DNA of 64,000 nt. It comes from Castanea sativa (Eukaryota; Streptophyta; Magnoliopsida; Fagales; Fagaceae). The stretch is taken from the NCBI RefSeq assembly GCF_040712315.1, contig NC_134013.1, positions 46,963,501 to 47,027,500 of the forward strand, given 5' to 3'. The translations under genes were made by a program, and so were the position numbers. Shown in pieces: positions 1-11,921 of this stretch. The stretch's first letter is position 1. Each line of letters opens with the position of its first letter. The notes beneath the pieces are model-generated. The model made no database searches. It was not told the origin of the DNA and saw nothing but the letters and a program-made list of their open reading frames with translations.

Positions 1-3
1 GGG

Positions 4-1137
4 GTGGGGGATGGGTTTATTTGGGCTTGCTCAGGCGTTTATGGTCCAATTGCGAATGTTGAGAGGGGTCTTATGTGGGATGAGTTAGTGGGAGTTCAGC
101 AGTGTTGGAGGATTCCGTGGTGCTGCTTTGGGGACTTTAATATAGTTCGCTTCCTTAGCGAGCGTAGGGGCGAGACCCGTTTGTCCACGGCTATGGAAAA
201 ATTTTCTGAATTTGTTGAGGATCTTAACTTGGTTGATTTGCCTTTGGAAGGAGGTAGCTTTACTTGGTCCGGTGGTGTTGATCAACCAATGATGTCTAGG
301 ATTGACAAAGCTTTGGTCACTCCTGATTGGGAGGATCATTTCCCAGATGTTACTCAAATGATTTTACCCCGTACTGTCTCTGACCACAGTCCAATTCTCT
401 TGGAGGTAGGGGGAATGGCAAGGGGGAAAAGTCCATTCAGATTTGAAAATATGTGGTTGAAGTCAGAGGGATTTGTGGATAGGGTTCAAACCTGGTGGAA
501 TCGACACTCCTTTGTAGGTACTCCCAGTTTTGTGCTTGCGAAAAAATTAAAGGCTCTGAAAGAGGACATTGTGCAATGGAATCGCCGAGAGTTTGGTAAT
601 GTAACGCGTCAAAAGAAGCAATTACTAGAGGAGTTGATAACATTAGACGCTAAGGAGGGGGATTTTGGTCTTTCTGATGGGGAGAAAGTTCATAGGGCTG
701 GTTTGAGGTCCCAGGTGGAGCATCTTCTTTCCTTAGAAGAAATTTCCTGGAGACAAAAATCTAGGATGTTATGTATCAAGGAAGGGGATAATAACACCAA
801 GTTTTTTCACAAAATGGCTAACTCCCATAGACGGTCTAATCATCTAAGGACCTTGGAGGTTGATGGGGTGGTTTTTGAAGAGGCTTCCGAGGTAACTTAT
901 CAAGTTGTACAATTTTATAAAAGTTTGTACAAGGAGACTGAGGAGTGGAGGCCTTTTGTGGAGGGTTTGGAATTTGATTGTATAGAGAATAGGGAGAGCG
1001 TTTGGCTTGAAAGGAAGTTTGAGAGAGAGGAGATTCTTCAAGTAGTTAGGGATTTGGAAGGGGACAAAGCTCCAGGTCCGAATGGGTTTACTATGGCGTT
1101 CTATCATCATTGCTGGAAGGTAGTGGAGAAGTCCTAG
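4..1137 (+). pseudogene. LINE ORF2 N-terminal part: endonuclease and start of RT
   Basis: Open for 377 residues. The C-terminal half of an exonuclease-endonuclease-phosphatase (EEP) domain is seen through GDFN (residues 43-46) and SDHSP (about residues 126-130), the metal-binding and catalytic signatures of LINE endonucleases that nick target DNA. A linker with the typical REFGN and GDNNTKFFH motifs follows. RT begins with the conserved DKAPGPNGF motif near the end, and the frame stops at 1135-1137. The first methionine is only the first ATG in the window; the true protein begins upstream. This is a retrotransposon fragment, not a host gene. Confidence 0.88.
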
Positions 1138-3250
1138 CGGTCTTTGAAGAGTTTTTCCATCATTGCAAGTTTGAAAAATCCCTTAATGCGCTAAGGTCTT
1201 GGCAAATTGCCTGAGAGTGGTTTTAGATCAGTTGATTTCTGAGAATTAGAATAGCTTTGTGGGTGGGAGACAAATCCTTGACTTGGTTCTCATTGCGAAT
1301 GAGTGTGTGAATAGCCGTGGGAAGAGTAGGGTTCCTGGAGTCATTTGTAAGCTCGATATGGAGAAAGCCTACAATCATGTGAATTGGGAGGCTTTGTTGT
1401 ATCTGCTGAATATGATGGGTTTTGGAGTGAAGTGGTGTAAGTGGATACGTTTTTGTATATCCACAATTCAGTTCTCTGTTTTGATTAATGGGTCCCCAGC
1501 TGATTTCTTTGGTAGCTCAAGGGGTTTAAGACAAGGAGATCCGCTATCTCCTATGCTGTTTTTGATCTTGATGGAGGTGTTTAGTAGGATGCTGAGAAGA
1601 ATGGAGGGAGCTGGCTTGATTCGTGGTTTTAATCTTGAGGGTAGGAGGGATGATGGGGAACGTGTTTCACATCTATTATTTGCAGATGATACTATCCTCT
1701 TTTGTGATGCAGATGTGGAGCAAATTCTTCATATTCGGTTGTTGCTCCTTAGCTTTCAGGTGGTAACAGGTTTGAAGGTTAATGTGCATAAGAGCGAAAT
1801 GGTTCCTATAGGGGAGGTTGGTGATGTGCATGCCCTGGCTGATATCTTGGGTTGCAGAGTTGGATCTTTACCTATGTTGTATCTTGGCATGCCGCTGGGG
1901 GCTCCTCACAAATCCCCTTCAATTTGGAATACAATTTTGGAAAATATTAAGCGGAAATTATTTGGGTGGAAGAAGTTGTACTTGTCTAAGGGGGGTCGTT
2001 TGATGCTACTTAAGAGTACGCTTTCTAGTCTTCCGACTTACTTTCTATCATTATTCACAATTCCTACTCATGTGGCTAATAAAATTGAAAAGTTGCAAAG
2101 GGACTTCCTATGGGGAGATAGCAAGATTCATTTGGTAGGATGGGACAAAGTTTGTGCGCCTATAGCCAATGGTAGCTTAGGAATAAGGAAACTCACTACC
2201 TTTAATAAGGCTTTATTGGGGAAATGGTTGTGGCGGTTTGAAAAGGAAGAGGGTCAGTTATGGAGGCGGGTAGTAGCTTCAAAATATGGGGAAGATTAGG
2301 GGGGATGGACCTCAAAGCTGGGTAGGGGAGCTCATGGGTGTGGTTTGTGGAGAAGTATCCGCATGGGTTGGGAGGATTTCAACAAAAATTGTCAGTTTGT
2401 GGTTGGATTGGGGAATAGGGTGACGTTTTGGCAGGATGGGTGGTATGGGGATCAACCTTTTCAATTGGCTTTTCCAAGGCTGTATGGTATTGCCATTGAT
2501 AAGGAGGCTTCTGTTGAAGCTTCTTTGCATAGGCAAGGGGCGGAGGATAGAAGACTTTGAAATGTTCGGTTTAGTAGATTTTTTAATGATTGGGAGATAG
2601 ATGAAGGGTTGCGGTTTCTTCGTATGTTGGGTGCTATAACCCCTCCTATGGATGTTGGAGACCGGATGAGTTGGAAATTGAAGCCTAATGGGGCTTTTGA
2701 CATCCGGTCGTACTATAACAAACTAAGAAATTCTCATTCAACTATCTTTCCTTGGAAAGCTATTTGGAGAGTTAAGGCCCCAAGGCGAGTTTCTTTTTTT
2801 GTTTGGTGTGTAGCTTGGAACAAGATCCTAACGGGAGACAATCTGAGATTGAGGAAATTGGTTTTTGTGGATTGGTGCATTATGTGCCGTCATTGTGGAG
2901 AGACGGTAGATCACCTACTTCTTCATTGTGACGTGATCTATCGGTTATGGAGCTTTGTTTTTATAACTTTTGGCTTGGCCTGGGTTATGCCTAGTTCGAT
3001 TCTAGACTTGCTTTTTGGTTGGTGGAATTGGCTGGGGAAGCATTCGTCTCAGATCTGGAATTTAGTCATGTTGTGCATCCTATGGTGTATTTGGAAGGAG
3101 CGAAACCGGAGGACTTTTGAGGATTTGGATAGCTCTAGTGATCAGTTGCTTGCTTCTTTTAGTGAAACTCTCTTTGATTGGTCTCGGGCGTGGGGACTCA
3201 CGTCTAGTGATTCCCTCCCTTCTTTTCTTTGCTCCCTTTTCCTATTGTAA
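1138..3250 (+). pseudogene. LINE ORF2 C-terminal part: RT and zf-RVT
   Basis: From about 1205 one frame (frame 2) runs to 3250, interrupted only by point stops at 2297-2299 and 2558-2560. It carries the RT core: [23 protein letters not shown] and the catalytic FADD at 1679-1690. The zf-RVT module lies at 2609-3000, with FDIRSYY, WRVKAPRRVSFFVW and the CxxC...HLLLHC zinc-ligand pattern. Around 1190 the RT loses roughly 35 residues compared with the usual plant L1 arrangement and the frame shifts, so the polymerase cannot be functional. No RNase H follows zf-RVT, unlike the LINE at 41 kb, so the two belong to different LINE groups. Confidence 0.87.
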
Positions 3251-3414
3251 TTTCTTTGTTGTTTGGTTTTCTCTCTTGTTTCTCTTTGTTCTCTTCTTCT
3301 TGTATTTTCTGGGTTGCTCTGTGTTTTTCAGGCATAGAGTAACCTTTCGTATATATACCATTCTTACTTATCAAAAAAAAAAAAAAAGAACGCCAAGGAG
3401 AATCAATATGTCAG

Positions 3415-3452
3415 GGCTTTCACAATGAATCAAGGCTCTCACAATGAATCAA
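3415..3452 (+). repeat. 19-bp tandem duplication
   Basis: Two adjacent 19-bp copies (3415-3433 and 3434-3452) differ at one base, in the short spacer between the LINE tail and the kinase pseudogene. It could be a repair scar or slippage product; no function is apparent. Confidence 0.7.
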
Positions 3453-3460
3453 GGCTCACT

Positions 3461-4400
3461 TGCTCCCAACCAATACAGTTATTCAAATATTAAGAAAATG
3501 ACCCATTAATTCAAAAACAAACAAGGTCAAGGAGGATATGGAAGTGTATACAAAGGAAAGTTACGGTCATCTAGTACCAGTTAAATTCATCAATGAGTTA
3601 AAAGGTAGTGAAGAAGAACTTTTTAATGAAGTTGCTAGCATTAGCAGAACTTCCCAGTTATCATAGTCACTCTTTATGGACACTGTTATGAGAGAACTAA
3701 AAGAGCTCTCGTCTATGAATTCATGCCCAATGGATCTCTGGATAAGTTTATATACAACCATGAATCATCTAGCAAAAATTGTCAGTTGGAACAAAAAATA
3801 CTTTTTAAAATTGCAGTTGGTGTTGCTCGAGGATTAGAGTACTTGCACCGTGGTTGTAGCACTAGGACTTTGCATTTTGACATAAAACCTCAAAATATTT
3901 TATTGGATGAAGATTTTTGTCCAAAAATATCTGATTTTGGCCTTGCAAGGCTATGGCAAAGGGAGAGTTTGGGAGTTGGAGGAACTATAGGGTACGTTGC
4001 ACCAGAGGTTTTTAGTAGAGGCTTTGGAGGAGTCTCTCACAAGTCTGATGTTTATAGCTATGGAATGTTTATTCTTGAAATGGTTGGGGTAAGAAAAAAT
4101 TCTGATGTAGGAGTGTCTCATGCGAGTGAGAGATACTTTCTTGATTGGATTTATCATAATCTAAATTTGGGTGATGTTGGAAACAGCATGGTCATAATAA
4201 AGAAGGAAGAACAAATGGATTGGAAAATGGTTTTAGTGGGTGTGTGGTGCATTCAGACCATTCCAACAAATAGGCCACCTATGACTAAGGTAGTGGAGAT
4301 GTTGGAAGGCAACGTTCATTCCATAGAAATTCGTCCAAAGCCTTTCTTGATTTCTCCTACAAGATCAGAGCAATATTCTTCAACAAAATCATTATCATGA
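3461..4400 (+). pseudogene. LRK10L-type receptor kinase, kinase-domain pseudogene
   Basis: A Ser/Thr kinase domain of the LRK10-like class. The juxtamembrane YSYSNIKKMTH stretch starts near 3470 and is followed by an in-frame TAA, then the glycine loop GQGGYGSVYKGKL at 3525. The VAVK-lysine region and the alphaC helix are frameshifted between about 3578 and 3700. From 3723 to 4400 the frame is open for 225 residues: FMPNGSLDKFIY, the catalytic-loop variant HFDIKPQNILLD (His codon 3873-3875), DFGLARL at 3933, a degenerate APE, and the RPPMTKVVEMLEG motif near the C-terminus. No ectodomain or transmembrane exon precedes it; the LINE lies directly upstream. The HFDIKPQN loop is typical of the LRK10L2 group, so this differs in type from the kinase at 63.4-64 kb. 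Loss of the ATP-lysine segment means no activity is expected. Confidence 0.85.
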
Positions 4401-5654
4401 AAATTGGCGATTCGCATGGCAAAAAGAGAAGGGGGAAGGGGTGAAGGAAATTCTATACCTTTCTCATTTTGGATGGAAAGATGGAATCGTTGCTCACTAA
4501 TGCAAAATAAGAGTTTGGATGAAAGACCCAAGTACAGGGATGGAACTACCTTGAGACTAGTGGGTCCATAGCTCCCTTGGCCCCAATTTTTTTTTACTAA
4601 TATACAAATAAAATTTTAAGTTAGGATTTTCAAAAGTTACATTTTTCTCCTGCTTAAAAAGTCATTTTCTCCATTGTTCTCCTCAAAAAGAGCTGACCCA
4701 CGCTTATGGGTCTCCTCTTAAAATAGAAGAAAAAAAAAGAGTTAATAAATACTTAAATTCAAGTATTGCTAGTGAGTTTCAGTTAGTTTAACTGGTAAAA
4801 TTTCTGATAGTTGAATAGGTTACTACTACTACTACTACTTCTAGGTCCTCAATTAATGATGGAACTAACATTAGACCAAGGAGGGCAATACCAAAATTTT
4901 AAAAAAATTTAGACTAAATTACAAATTATATCTTTAAAATTTGGGGTAATTTTGATTTTGTCCCCTAAAGTTTTTAAATTTTTTGATTGGGTTTTCCTTA
5001 TGTTACTTATCATTTTGATTGAGTCTTTCTGTCCATGTCTATGCTAATGTGTCTGTTAGGTGACACTTAGGCATAACAAATGCGTTAATTGGTCCAATTA
5101 AATCATGTTTCGTAGAACAATTTTGGTGGATTGATTTTGGTTTGGGTTTTATTTTTATTTTTTATGCTTGCATCTTTGTTTGCAAGAGCCTGGCCAAGAG
5201 CTACTAGGCTCTTGGCAAGCATAATTGAATCCTTAGGACATGTTTTCAAGTGAATTGTTGAATTAGAGTACCAATCGATAAGCATAACGTAAACAAAAAG
5301 GATTACTATTAATAAGAGGAAAAACAAAATGAAGATAACTAATTTAAGTCATTAGTACTTGAGACAAGAGTCCCACAGGTTTTGAAGTGAACAAAAGATG
5401 TAGAACCATCCTAGGAATTTTTATTTATTTATTTATATAAGATAGAAATTTCACTCTAGCCTAATCTAAGTGTATGTGTATAAAGCTCATTCTTGAATAC
5501 TTGAACCCGACCCTTGCTCTCTACACCCCACAAACACATACTTGTGGAGTAGCTATCGCACTAAGAGTGTGCGGTAGTAGGAAATTTCTTAATGGTGTTT
5601 GATGAGTATAGAAATATAACGTTGTCCACACCAACGGAAAGGATGATTAGAGTC
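4401..5654. other. Intergenic spacer with transposon debris
   Basis: No gene is seen. Between 4530 and 4700 a stretch with 'ggatggaactacc' and 'ccatagctcccttggcccc' resembles the ends of the decayed element at 45.3-46.3 kb. At 4860-5110 there is an AT-rich dispersed-repeat type. At 5193-5216 two arms of about 10 bp (gccaagagct / aggctcttggc) can form a short hairpin. A (act)n run sits at 4830-4842. Confidence 0.45.
4781..4818 (+). repeat. SINE head fragment
   Basis: The A-box-like 'tttaactggtaaaat' followed by 'ctgatagttgaatag' matches the 5' part of the SINE that is fuller at 52816-52996 (minus strand). The copy stops at the (act)n run, so only the head survives. Confidence 0.5.
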
Positions 5655-6035
5655 TTAAAGGAGAATTAAATGATCACGACGGTTATGAATAAAAGAGAGT
5701 ATTAGAAGACTGTTGAAGTTATAATCAATTCCCTTCAACAAACAAGAAACATTACAGAAGAACATAAATAGAGACACTAAAGAGGCCATCATGCAGATAT
5801 AAATTCCCAAAGTAAAGGAGGTAAATTCATTCATTCTCACTACTACACACTTGATACCTTGATTCTCTTTTTGTCTCAATCTAATTTTGGTATCAGAGGA
5901 CCTTTGGCTGACACCACACCAGTGTTGGACTTAGTTCTTGGTATCTTCACAAGCTATTTTCCAGGTCCATCCAGAAGAGGGAACCTCATTGACGATCTTA
6001 GGTATCGTTAACTGTACTGACGATTTCACACATCA
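5655..6035 (+). repeat. Probable 5' LTR remnant of Tat element 1
   Basis: The sequence directly upstream of the TGGCG-type primer-binding site ends in 'catca', as does the corresponding LTR of Tat element 2 (48318-48849). The left boundary was not found, so the start is approximate. No matching 3' LTR was recognised downstream. A separate 'tggtatcagag' string at 5888-5898 resembles an initiator-Met PBS but has no gag behind it at the right distance. Confidence 0.4.
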
Positions 6036-6039
6036 ATAG

Positions 6040-6059
6040 TTTGGCGTTGTCTGTGGGGA
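6040..6059 (+). other. Primer-binding site, Tat type (degenerate)
   Basis: The stretch tttggcgttgtctgtgggga corresponds to tttggcgccatctatgggga at 48851-48870 in the second Tat copy. The TGGCGCC-type PBS sits between the 5' LTR and gag in Tat-lineage elements. It has lost its GCC core here. Confidence 0.6.
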
Positions 6060-6113
6060 ACTATCTCTAAACACAAGTTCACTTGTCTTCCCCAAAAGTT
6101 CCTCTGGCATGAG

Positions 6114-7296
6114 ATGGATTCCAACGTTCTACTAGACCCAGCACAAATGGCTTCAGCAAATCATAGCACTCACTACTAATGTAAAAGATCTGAGCAAGTA
6201 GAACCAAGAAATGAGGCAACGGTTGCACGACGATTGGGCAAGAAATGATGATGAAGCCTATAGCCCATCCAATAGCCACAAAAGAGAAAGTTGTGAACAA
6301 ACTGGGCAGTCAAGGAGAGGAAACATCGATTTACTTAAAAGCATGAGGGCTGAGATGGATGAAATGAAGAAGAAAATGCAAGAAAAAAGGGTCCGAAGCT
6401 TGGATGGAATGATCCATTAAACAAACTCTCGTTTGTCATAGCTAGAAACATATGATAGACTAAAGGGTCCTCTAGATCACACCATGACATTTAAAGCATT
6501 ACTTAACCTTCAACAGACTCTACATGAAGTCATGTGCAAATCCTTTCCGACGACCCTTAGAGGACCAGCCCGAGTTTGGTTTAGTAAGTTGACTCCCTTA
6601 ACCATAGAAAGTTTTGAGCAGTTGAGCAATTTCTTTGTCCGGCATTTTATAGTGGCCCAACAACATAAAAGGCTGACTAAACATCTCCTAACGATAAAAT
6701 AGGGTGAGGGAGAATCCTTGAAGGCATATGTGAAGTGCTTTAATAGGGAGGTTTTAGAGGTAGACGAGGCTGAAGACTAGGTCGTGTTAACTACCTTCCG
6801 GGCAAGATTAACTTCACAAGACCCTGTGGTTTCCCTCACCAAGAACCCTCCAAAAGTGATGGTTGAGCTCTTGCTAAAAGCCCAAAAATATATGAATGCA
6901 AAAGTCGCACTTGCCATAATCAGAGTTGCTCCCAAAAGAAAGAAGAGGGAGCATGTGAAGGATGACCGTTGTGAGATGAAGAAAGAATGTTTGTTCACAA
7001 ATAATACCAAGGCTCCAACCGACAAGCCTAGAAGAATGGTAAATTTCACACCTTTTGTTATGCCTATTGACTAAGTTCTTATGCAGATAAAATATGATCA
7101 GGAGCTTAAATGGCCATATCCGTTAAACTCCTCACTTGGAGCTCATAACAAGAAGTATTGCCGATTTCACAAGGATCATGACCATTATACAGACGAATGC
7201 AGGGATCTTAAAGAACAAATAGAAGAGCTAATTCAAAAAAGAAAGCTGCAAAAGTTTATCAAAAGAGTTATTAAGGGGGATGCAAAAACAAAATAA
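6114..7296 (+). pseudogene. Tat element 1 gag (broken)
   Basis: The start at 6114 (MDSNVLLDPAQMA) matches the gag start of the second Tat copy (MDPSSSAPIDPMQM at 48922). After an early frameshift, frame 1 runs from 6211 to 7296 with amber/ochre stops. The retrotransposon gag domain spans about 6484-6900 (FPTTLRGPARVWFSKL, then SFEQLSNFFVRHF). A Tat-type zinc knuckle at 7156-7200 reads YCRFHKDHDHYTDEC, the spacing that differs from the usual CCHC knuckle. Gag would package element RNA. Several stops look like CAG to TAG changes. Confidence 0.8.
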
Positions 7297-7549
7297 GGGT
7301 TGATGTTAGAAGATAGCCCCAAGGACAAGGAGAATGAGAGAGAAAGACCCAACGTTGCAATAGGCGAGATAAGGATGATTAATGGAGCCCCAATGACCGG
7401 CGGGTCGTTCAAATCTTTAAAAAAGGCATACCATAGGTAGGTCAACAATGTCTATACGGCAATCCCACTGCCAAAATACAGGAGGAAGGGAATCGAAGAT
7501 ATGGTTTTTTCAAATGACAATGCTCGAGGGGTGAAACAACCTCATGACG

Positions 7550-7917
7550 ATCCCTTAGTGATTACATTAATGATCGAGAAATATAACACCAGGAAAGTTT
7601 TAATTAACAACGAGGGTTCAACTAATATCATATACCTCCTTGCTTTTCAGCAATTATAGATTGATTCGAAGCGACTTTGTCCCTTCGAATCACCACTCAT
7701 GAGCTTTAGCGAGGAAAGGGTTTATCCAAAAGGGATCGTGACTCTCTCAATAACAGCAGGGACATACCCAATGCAGGTAACCAAGGAAATCAATTTTCGG
7801 GTAGTAGATTGTCCTTCGTCCTATAATGTAATAATAGGACTACCCACCCTCAACTGCTTAAAGTTTGCCACATCTACTTATTTCCTTAAAGTGAAGTTCC
7901 CAACGGAACATGGGTAG
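7550..7917 (+). pseudogene. Tat element 1 aspartic protease (broken)
   Basis: The region resembles the retroviral-type protease of Tat elements: an [10 protein letters not shown] motif near 7600 where IDNGSSADI is expected, then [12 protein letters not shown] near 7820-7860. The catalytic Asp appears replaced by Asn. In-frame stops occur at 7657-7659 and 7915-7917. It lies between gag and RT as usual. Confidence 0.65.
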
Positions 7918-8099
7918 GAAGAATCGAGGGCGACCAAATCCTAGCTCGAGAATGTTATCAAGCTGTGCTGACTTCAGGGGAGAATCATACCTGGATGGTT
8001 GAGGAAAGCAGGAGGAAGAAGTTTTAGAGGCTTTTGTAGATAGTGGAACTGGTAGACGAAGATTCATCTAAGATAACCAAGATAGGAACCAAGCTGAAA

Positions 8100-9480
8100 C
8101 AGTCAACAAAGCAGAAAATAATGGAGTTCCTTAAAGAAAATATGGTTGTCTTTGCATGGAGCCACGAAGATATGCCAAGCGTAAGCAAAGACGTCATCTA
8201 GCACTACTTAAATGTAGACCTAAAGGGAAAGCCCGTCTAATAGAAGCAATGAGTATTTGCCCCAGAATGAAACAAGGTAGTCATGGACGAGGTAGATAAG
8301 TTATTGACGACAGGTTTTATTCGAGAAGTATATTATCTAGAATAGTTGGCTAATGTGGTCATGGTAAAAAAGAGAAATGGAAAATGGAGAATGTGCGTAG
8401 ACTTCACCAACCAGAACAACGCATGCCCCAAAGATAGCTTCCCCCGCCCACGGATTGATCAGTTGGTCGATTCAACCGCGGGACATAAGCTACTAACTTT
8501 TATGGACGTGTTATCGAGATACAATCAAATCCTGATGACCAAGAGAAGACCTCATTCATCACTAGCCAGACCCTTTACTACTATAAGGTAATGCCTTTTG
8601 GTTTGAAAAAGCAAGAGCCACATAACAGAGGTTAGTAAATCGAATGTTTAATAAGCAAATTGGTCGAAACATGGAATTTTATGTCGATGATATGCTCGTC
8701 AAGAGCAAGGAAGAAGATAAGCACTTGGACAATTTGAGGGAGACCTTCGAGACTTTATGCTGCTACAATATGAAGTTGAACCCGGCCAAGTGTGTATTCA
8801 GGGTGGCTTCTTAGAAATACCTCAGCTTTATGGTGTCCTAGAGAGGGGTGGAAGCAAACCCAGAGAAAGGAAAGGCAATCCTCGAAACGACCTCCCCAAA
8901 AACCATCAAAGACGTTCAAAAGCTGACTGGACGAATTGTGGCATTGAACAAGTTCATTTCTAAGGCCACTGATAAATGTTTACCCTTATTTAAGGTCCTT
9001 AAACAGGCCTTTAGCTAGACTGACGAATGTGAAAAAGCCTTCGTGGAGTTAAAGAGGTATTTGTCAAACCCACCGCTCTAAGTCTATCTAAAGAAGGAGA
9101 AGAGCTTTTCTTATACCTAGCGGTTTTAGAAACGGTAGTAAGCTCAACATTAATTAGATAAGAATCAAGGATCCAATGGCCGGTGTACTATACTAGCCAA
9201 GCCTTTTAAGGGGCAGAGGCAAAATACCCGAAGATGGAGAAAGTTGACTTTGCCTTGATTTTTGCATCTAGGAAACAACGTCCGTATTTTCAAGCAAACC
9301 CGATGATAGTGATAGCAGACTAACCGATAAAGAAGGCAATGGGTAAGCTAGAGGCTACAGGACGAATGGTACAATGGCAATCAAATTGTGTTAATTCGAC
9401 ATAGAATATAGACCAAGCATTGGCCGACTTCGTGGCCAAATTCACTATTCCCAACGACGAATCATCCCAAGACGATTCAG
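8100..9480 (+). pseudogene. Tat element 1 reverse transcriptase and RNase H (broken)
   Basis: RT motifs seen are WRMCVDFTNQNNACPKDSFP near 8385-8445 and the catalytic YVDD at 8680-8691, followed by KHLDNLRETFETL. The region shifts between frames and carries TAG/TAA stops, at least one (8343-8345) in a position usually Trp. A degenerate gypsy RNase H follows at about 8990-9450. The polymerase signature is intact but the reading frame is not. Confidence 0.75.
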
Positions 9481-9951
9481 ATTTATGGACAATTCATACT
9501 AATGGTTCATTAGCCATGGAACTCGGAGGAGTAGGAGTAGTTTTGATATCTCTAGAATGAGACTTCTTAAATATGGAGTGCAGATCAAGTTCCTAGCCAC
9601 CAATAATGAAGCGAAGTATGAAGCAATGTTGACAGGACTCCGTGTAGCAAAGGCAATAGGAGCAAAGAAAGTACTCTTGAAAAGTGATTCACAATTGATA
9701 ATTGGGCAAGTCAACAATGAATATGAAGCTAAAGAAGACAGGATGCAAAAATACTTGAAATTAATGAACTAGTTGATTGACCACTTTGAAGAAATAAGAT
9801 TTGTCCAAATCACGAGAGCTGAAAACATGGAAGTTGACGAAATAGCTATGTTGGCCTCATCAAAAGAAGAAGTTGAACGACCAGACCTGAAGATCGAAGT
9901 GCAGAAGCACTCAAGCATTGAAGAAGTCCATATCTTCCCCATCCAAAACAA
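9481..9951 (+). pseudogene. Tat element 1 second, archaeal-type RNase H
   Basis: Residues around HTNGSLAM, then NNEAKYEAMLTGLRVAKAIG, KVLLKSDSQLIIGQVNNEY and ENMEVDEIAMLAS, give the D...E...D...D order of an archaeal-like RNase H (aRNH). A second RNase H after the first is diagnostic of the Tat lineage of plant Ty3/gypsy elements. The open part is 9557-9951, broken by stops at 9558 (upstream frame) and 9770-9772. Confidence 0.7.
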
Positions 9952-11289
9952 GGAAAGTTGGATGACACCAATCCTATCCTATATAAGGAACGGAGAATTG
10001 CCCCCTGATCTAAAGGAGGCCGAATGGGTTAAAACGAGATCGTCAAGATTCACCATCGTGAATGATGAACTCTAGAAACGAGGATTCTCTCTACCATTCC
10101 TAAAGTGTGTAGAACATGACGAGTTCATGTATATATTAGCAGAAATACATGAAGGAGTCTGTGGAGACCACTTGGGAGCAAGATCTTTAGCAGGGAGGAT
10201 GGTCCAGGTAGGGTATTTTTGGTTGACAATACTAAAAGACGCACATGAGATCATCCAGAAATGCGACAAGTGCAAACAATTCAAGAATGTCCAAAAAATC
10301 CTAGGTGAGAAATTGACCACGATCACATCTCTATGGCTGTTTTCCTAATGAGGGATTGACATTGTAGGACCATTACCTCAAGGTAAGAGACAAGTTAAGT
10401 TTTTACTCGTTGCAATTGATTATTTCACAAAATGGGTCGAAGTAGAAGCATTGGCAATTGTAATGGAAGTGAAAATCCAAAGTTTAATTTGGAGAAATAT
10501 CATCTGCAGGTTCGGGATTCCATAAGCAATCATATCAGACAATGGACAACAGTTCAATAACCAAAAATTCCAAGAGTTTTGCTCTAACCTTAGAATCAAG
10601 CATCAGTTCTCTTCACCGAGACACCCATATGCTAAAGGACAGACTGAAGTGACGAATCAAACATTGCTGAAGATCATCAAAGTAGTACTAGAAGGAGTAA
10701 AGGGTGTGTGGCCAGAAGAACTACCCAACGTCCTATGGGCTTATCGAACAACCACAAGAACACCCACCAGGGAGCACCGTTCAAGCTCGTATATGGTATA
10801 GAAGCAGTTATGCCCATGGAGATAGGAGTCACGAGCTTAAGAAGAAGATGGTATGACGAAGAAAGCAACAACGACGCTTTGAAACTCAACTTGGATTGCT
10901 TGTACGAGACTAGGGACCTCTCATTTCATAGGATGGCACAATACCGAAAGCAAATGGCCAAGTATTATGACCAAAGGGTGAAGCTTAGGAGATTTGACCT
11001 AGGAGATCTGGTGCTACGCAAGGTGATAGAAGCGACTAGATATCCAACAAATGGAAAGTTGGGGCCAACTTGGGAACGACCCTACAAAGTCCTCAGATAC
11101 TTAAGAAGAGGCAGTTACTACCTAGAGACTATGGACGGACAAGCCCTACCTCATCCATGGAATATAGAACATCTCAAGAAGTACTATCAGCAAGAAGTAA
11201 ACATCCTTGTATTTTTTATTTCAAAGTTGTCAAATTTAATAAAGGAACAACATAATTCATCAAAAAAATATATAAAAATTGCTGCATGA
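9952..11289 (+). pseudogene. Tat element 1 integrase (broken)
   Basis: The HHCC zinc-binding N-terminus is at 10147-10285 (HEGVCGDHLG ... CDKCKQF). The DDE core follows: GIDIVGPLP near 10352, ISDNGQQF near 10535 and GQTEVTNQT near 10640, so all three acidic residues are still recognisable. The C-terminal domain is open at 10708-11289 (LRRFDLGDLVLRKV, LGPTWERPYKV). TGA and TAA stops at about 10350 and 10527 break the frame. No chromodomain is seen, as expected for Tat. Confidence 0.8.
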
Positions 11290-11326
11290 ATATGTATCAC
11301 TTCTAACAAATTATCAGACATTAATG

Positions 11327-11627
11327 TGATATAAGTTCTCTAAGTGATAATATAACCCACATGACGACGGTATTACACAACGATGACAATGATATAAATT
11401 CTCCAAGTAAGAATATAAATCACTTAATGGCGATAGTGAAATAAACTCTCCAAGTGAGAATATAAATCACATGACGTCGACAGTGATATAAATTCTCCAA
11501 GAAAGAATATAAATCACATGACGATGACAATGATATAAATTCTATAAGTGAGAATATAAATCACAAGACGACAACACTAGTGATACAAATCCTCCGAAGT
11601 AAGAATACGAATCACATAAAGACAACA
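11327..11627 (+). repeat. Tandem repeat, about 48-bp unit, six copies
   Basis: Degenerate units built on 'tgatataaattctccaagtgag' ... 'aatcacatgacga' follow each other immediately downstream of the integrase frame. Tandem repeats between int and the 3' LTR are common in Tat-lineage elements. There are no unique spacers, so this is not an array of the CRISPR kind. Confidence 0.8.
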
Positions 11628-11921
11628 AAAGGACAAACGAGATGTCAAAAGTCAAAATATTTCATAAACAAAGAAACCAACATAAGGGAATTTGTAACTA
11701 CGCGAACCCTGCACACATACGTAAATATATTGTCTACCAACCAAAAAAAATAAAAATAAAAATTCAAAGTGCAAAAGGCTTAAACATGGAATAACACAAA
11801 ATAAACAAGTTCCTCAAAAAAACAAGGACTTAGTTGGTTCAAGAATTGTCTCCTTGTTAAAAACTAAAACCCCAAAACACACAGGGCAACCCAAAAAGAA
11901 CAAAAAAAGATTTTTTAACAT

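Larger units (their letters stand above)
1..3388 (+). mobile_element. L1-type LINE, 5' end outside window
   Basis: This is a non-LTR retrotransposon: endonuclease, reverse transcriptase (RT) and zf-RVT blocks appear in that order on the plus strand, followed by about 120 bp of T-rich 3' UTR and a terminal run of A at 3374-3387. ORF1 and the 5' UTR lie upstream of the window, so the target-site duplication cannot be read. The element is dead, with several in-frame stops and an internal deletion. It ends about 75 bp before an LRK10L kinase pseudogene, so it may have inserted next to or into that locus. Confidence 0.9.

Noticed and set aside
5888..5898. Second retroelement start (tggtatcagag PBS)
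   Set aside because: There is no LTR end or gag at the right distance. The gag start instead follows the TGGCG-type PBS at 6040, so this is a chance match or an older remnant.
11327..11627. CRISPR-like array
   Set aside because: The units are contiguous and degenerate, without unique spacers, in a plant retrotransposon.
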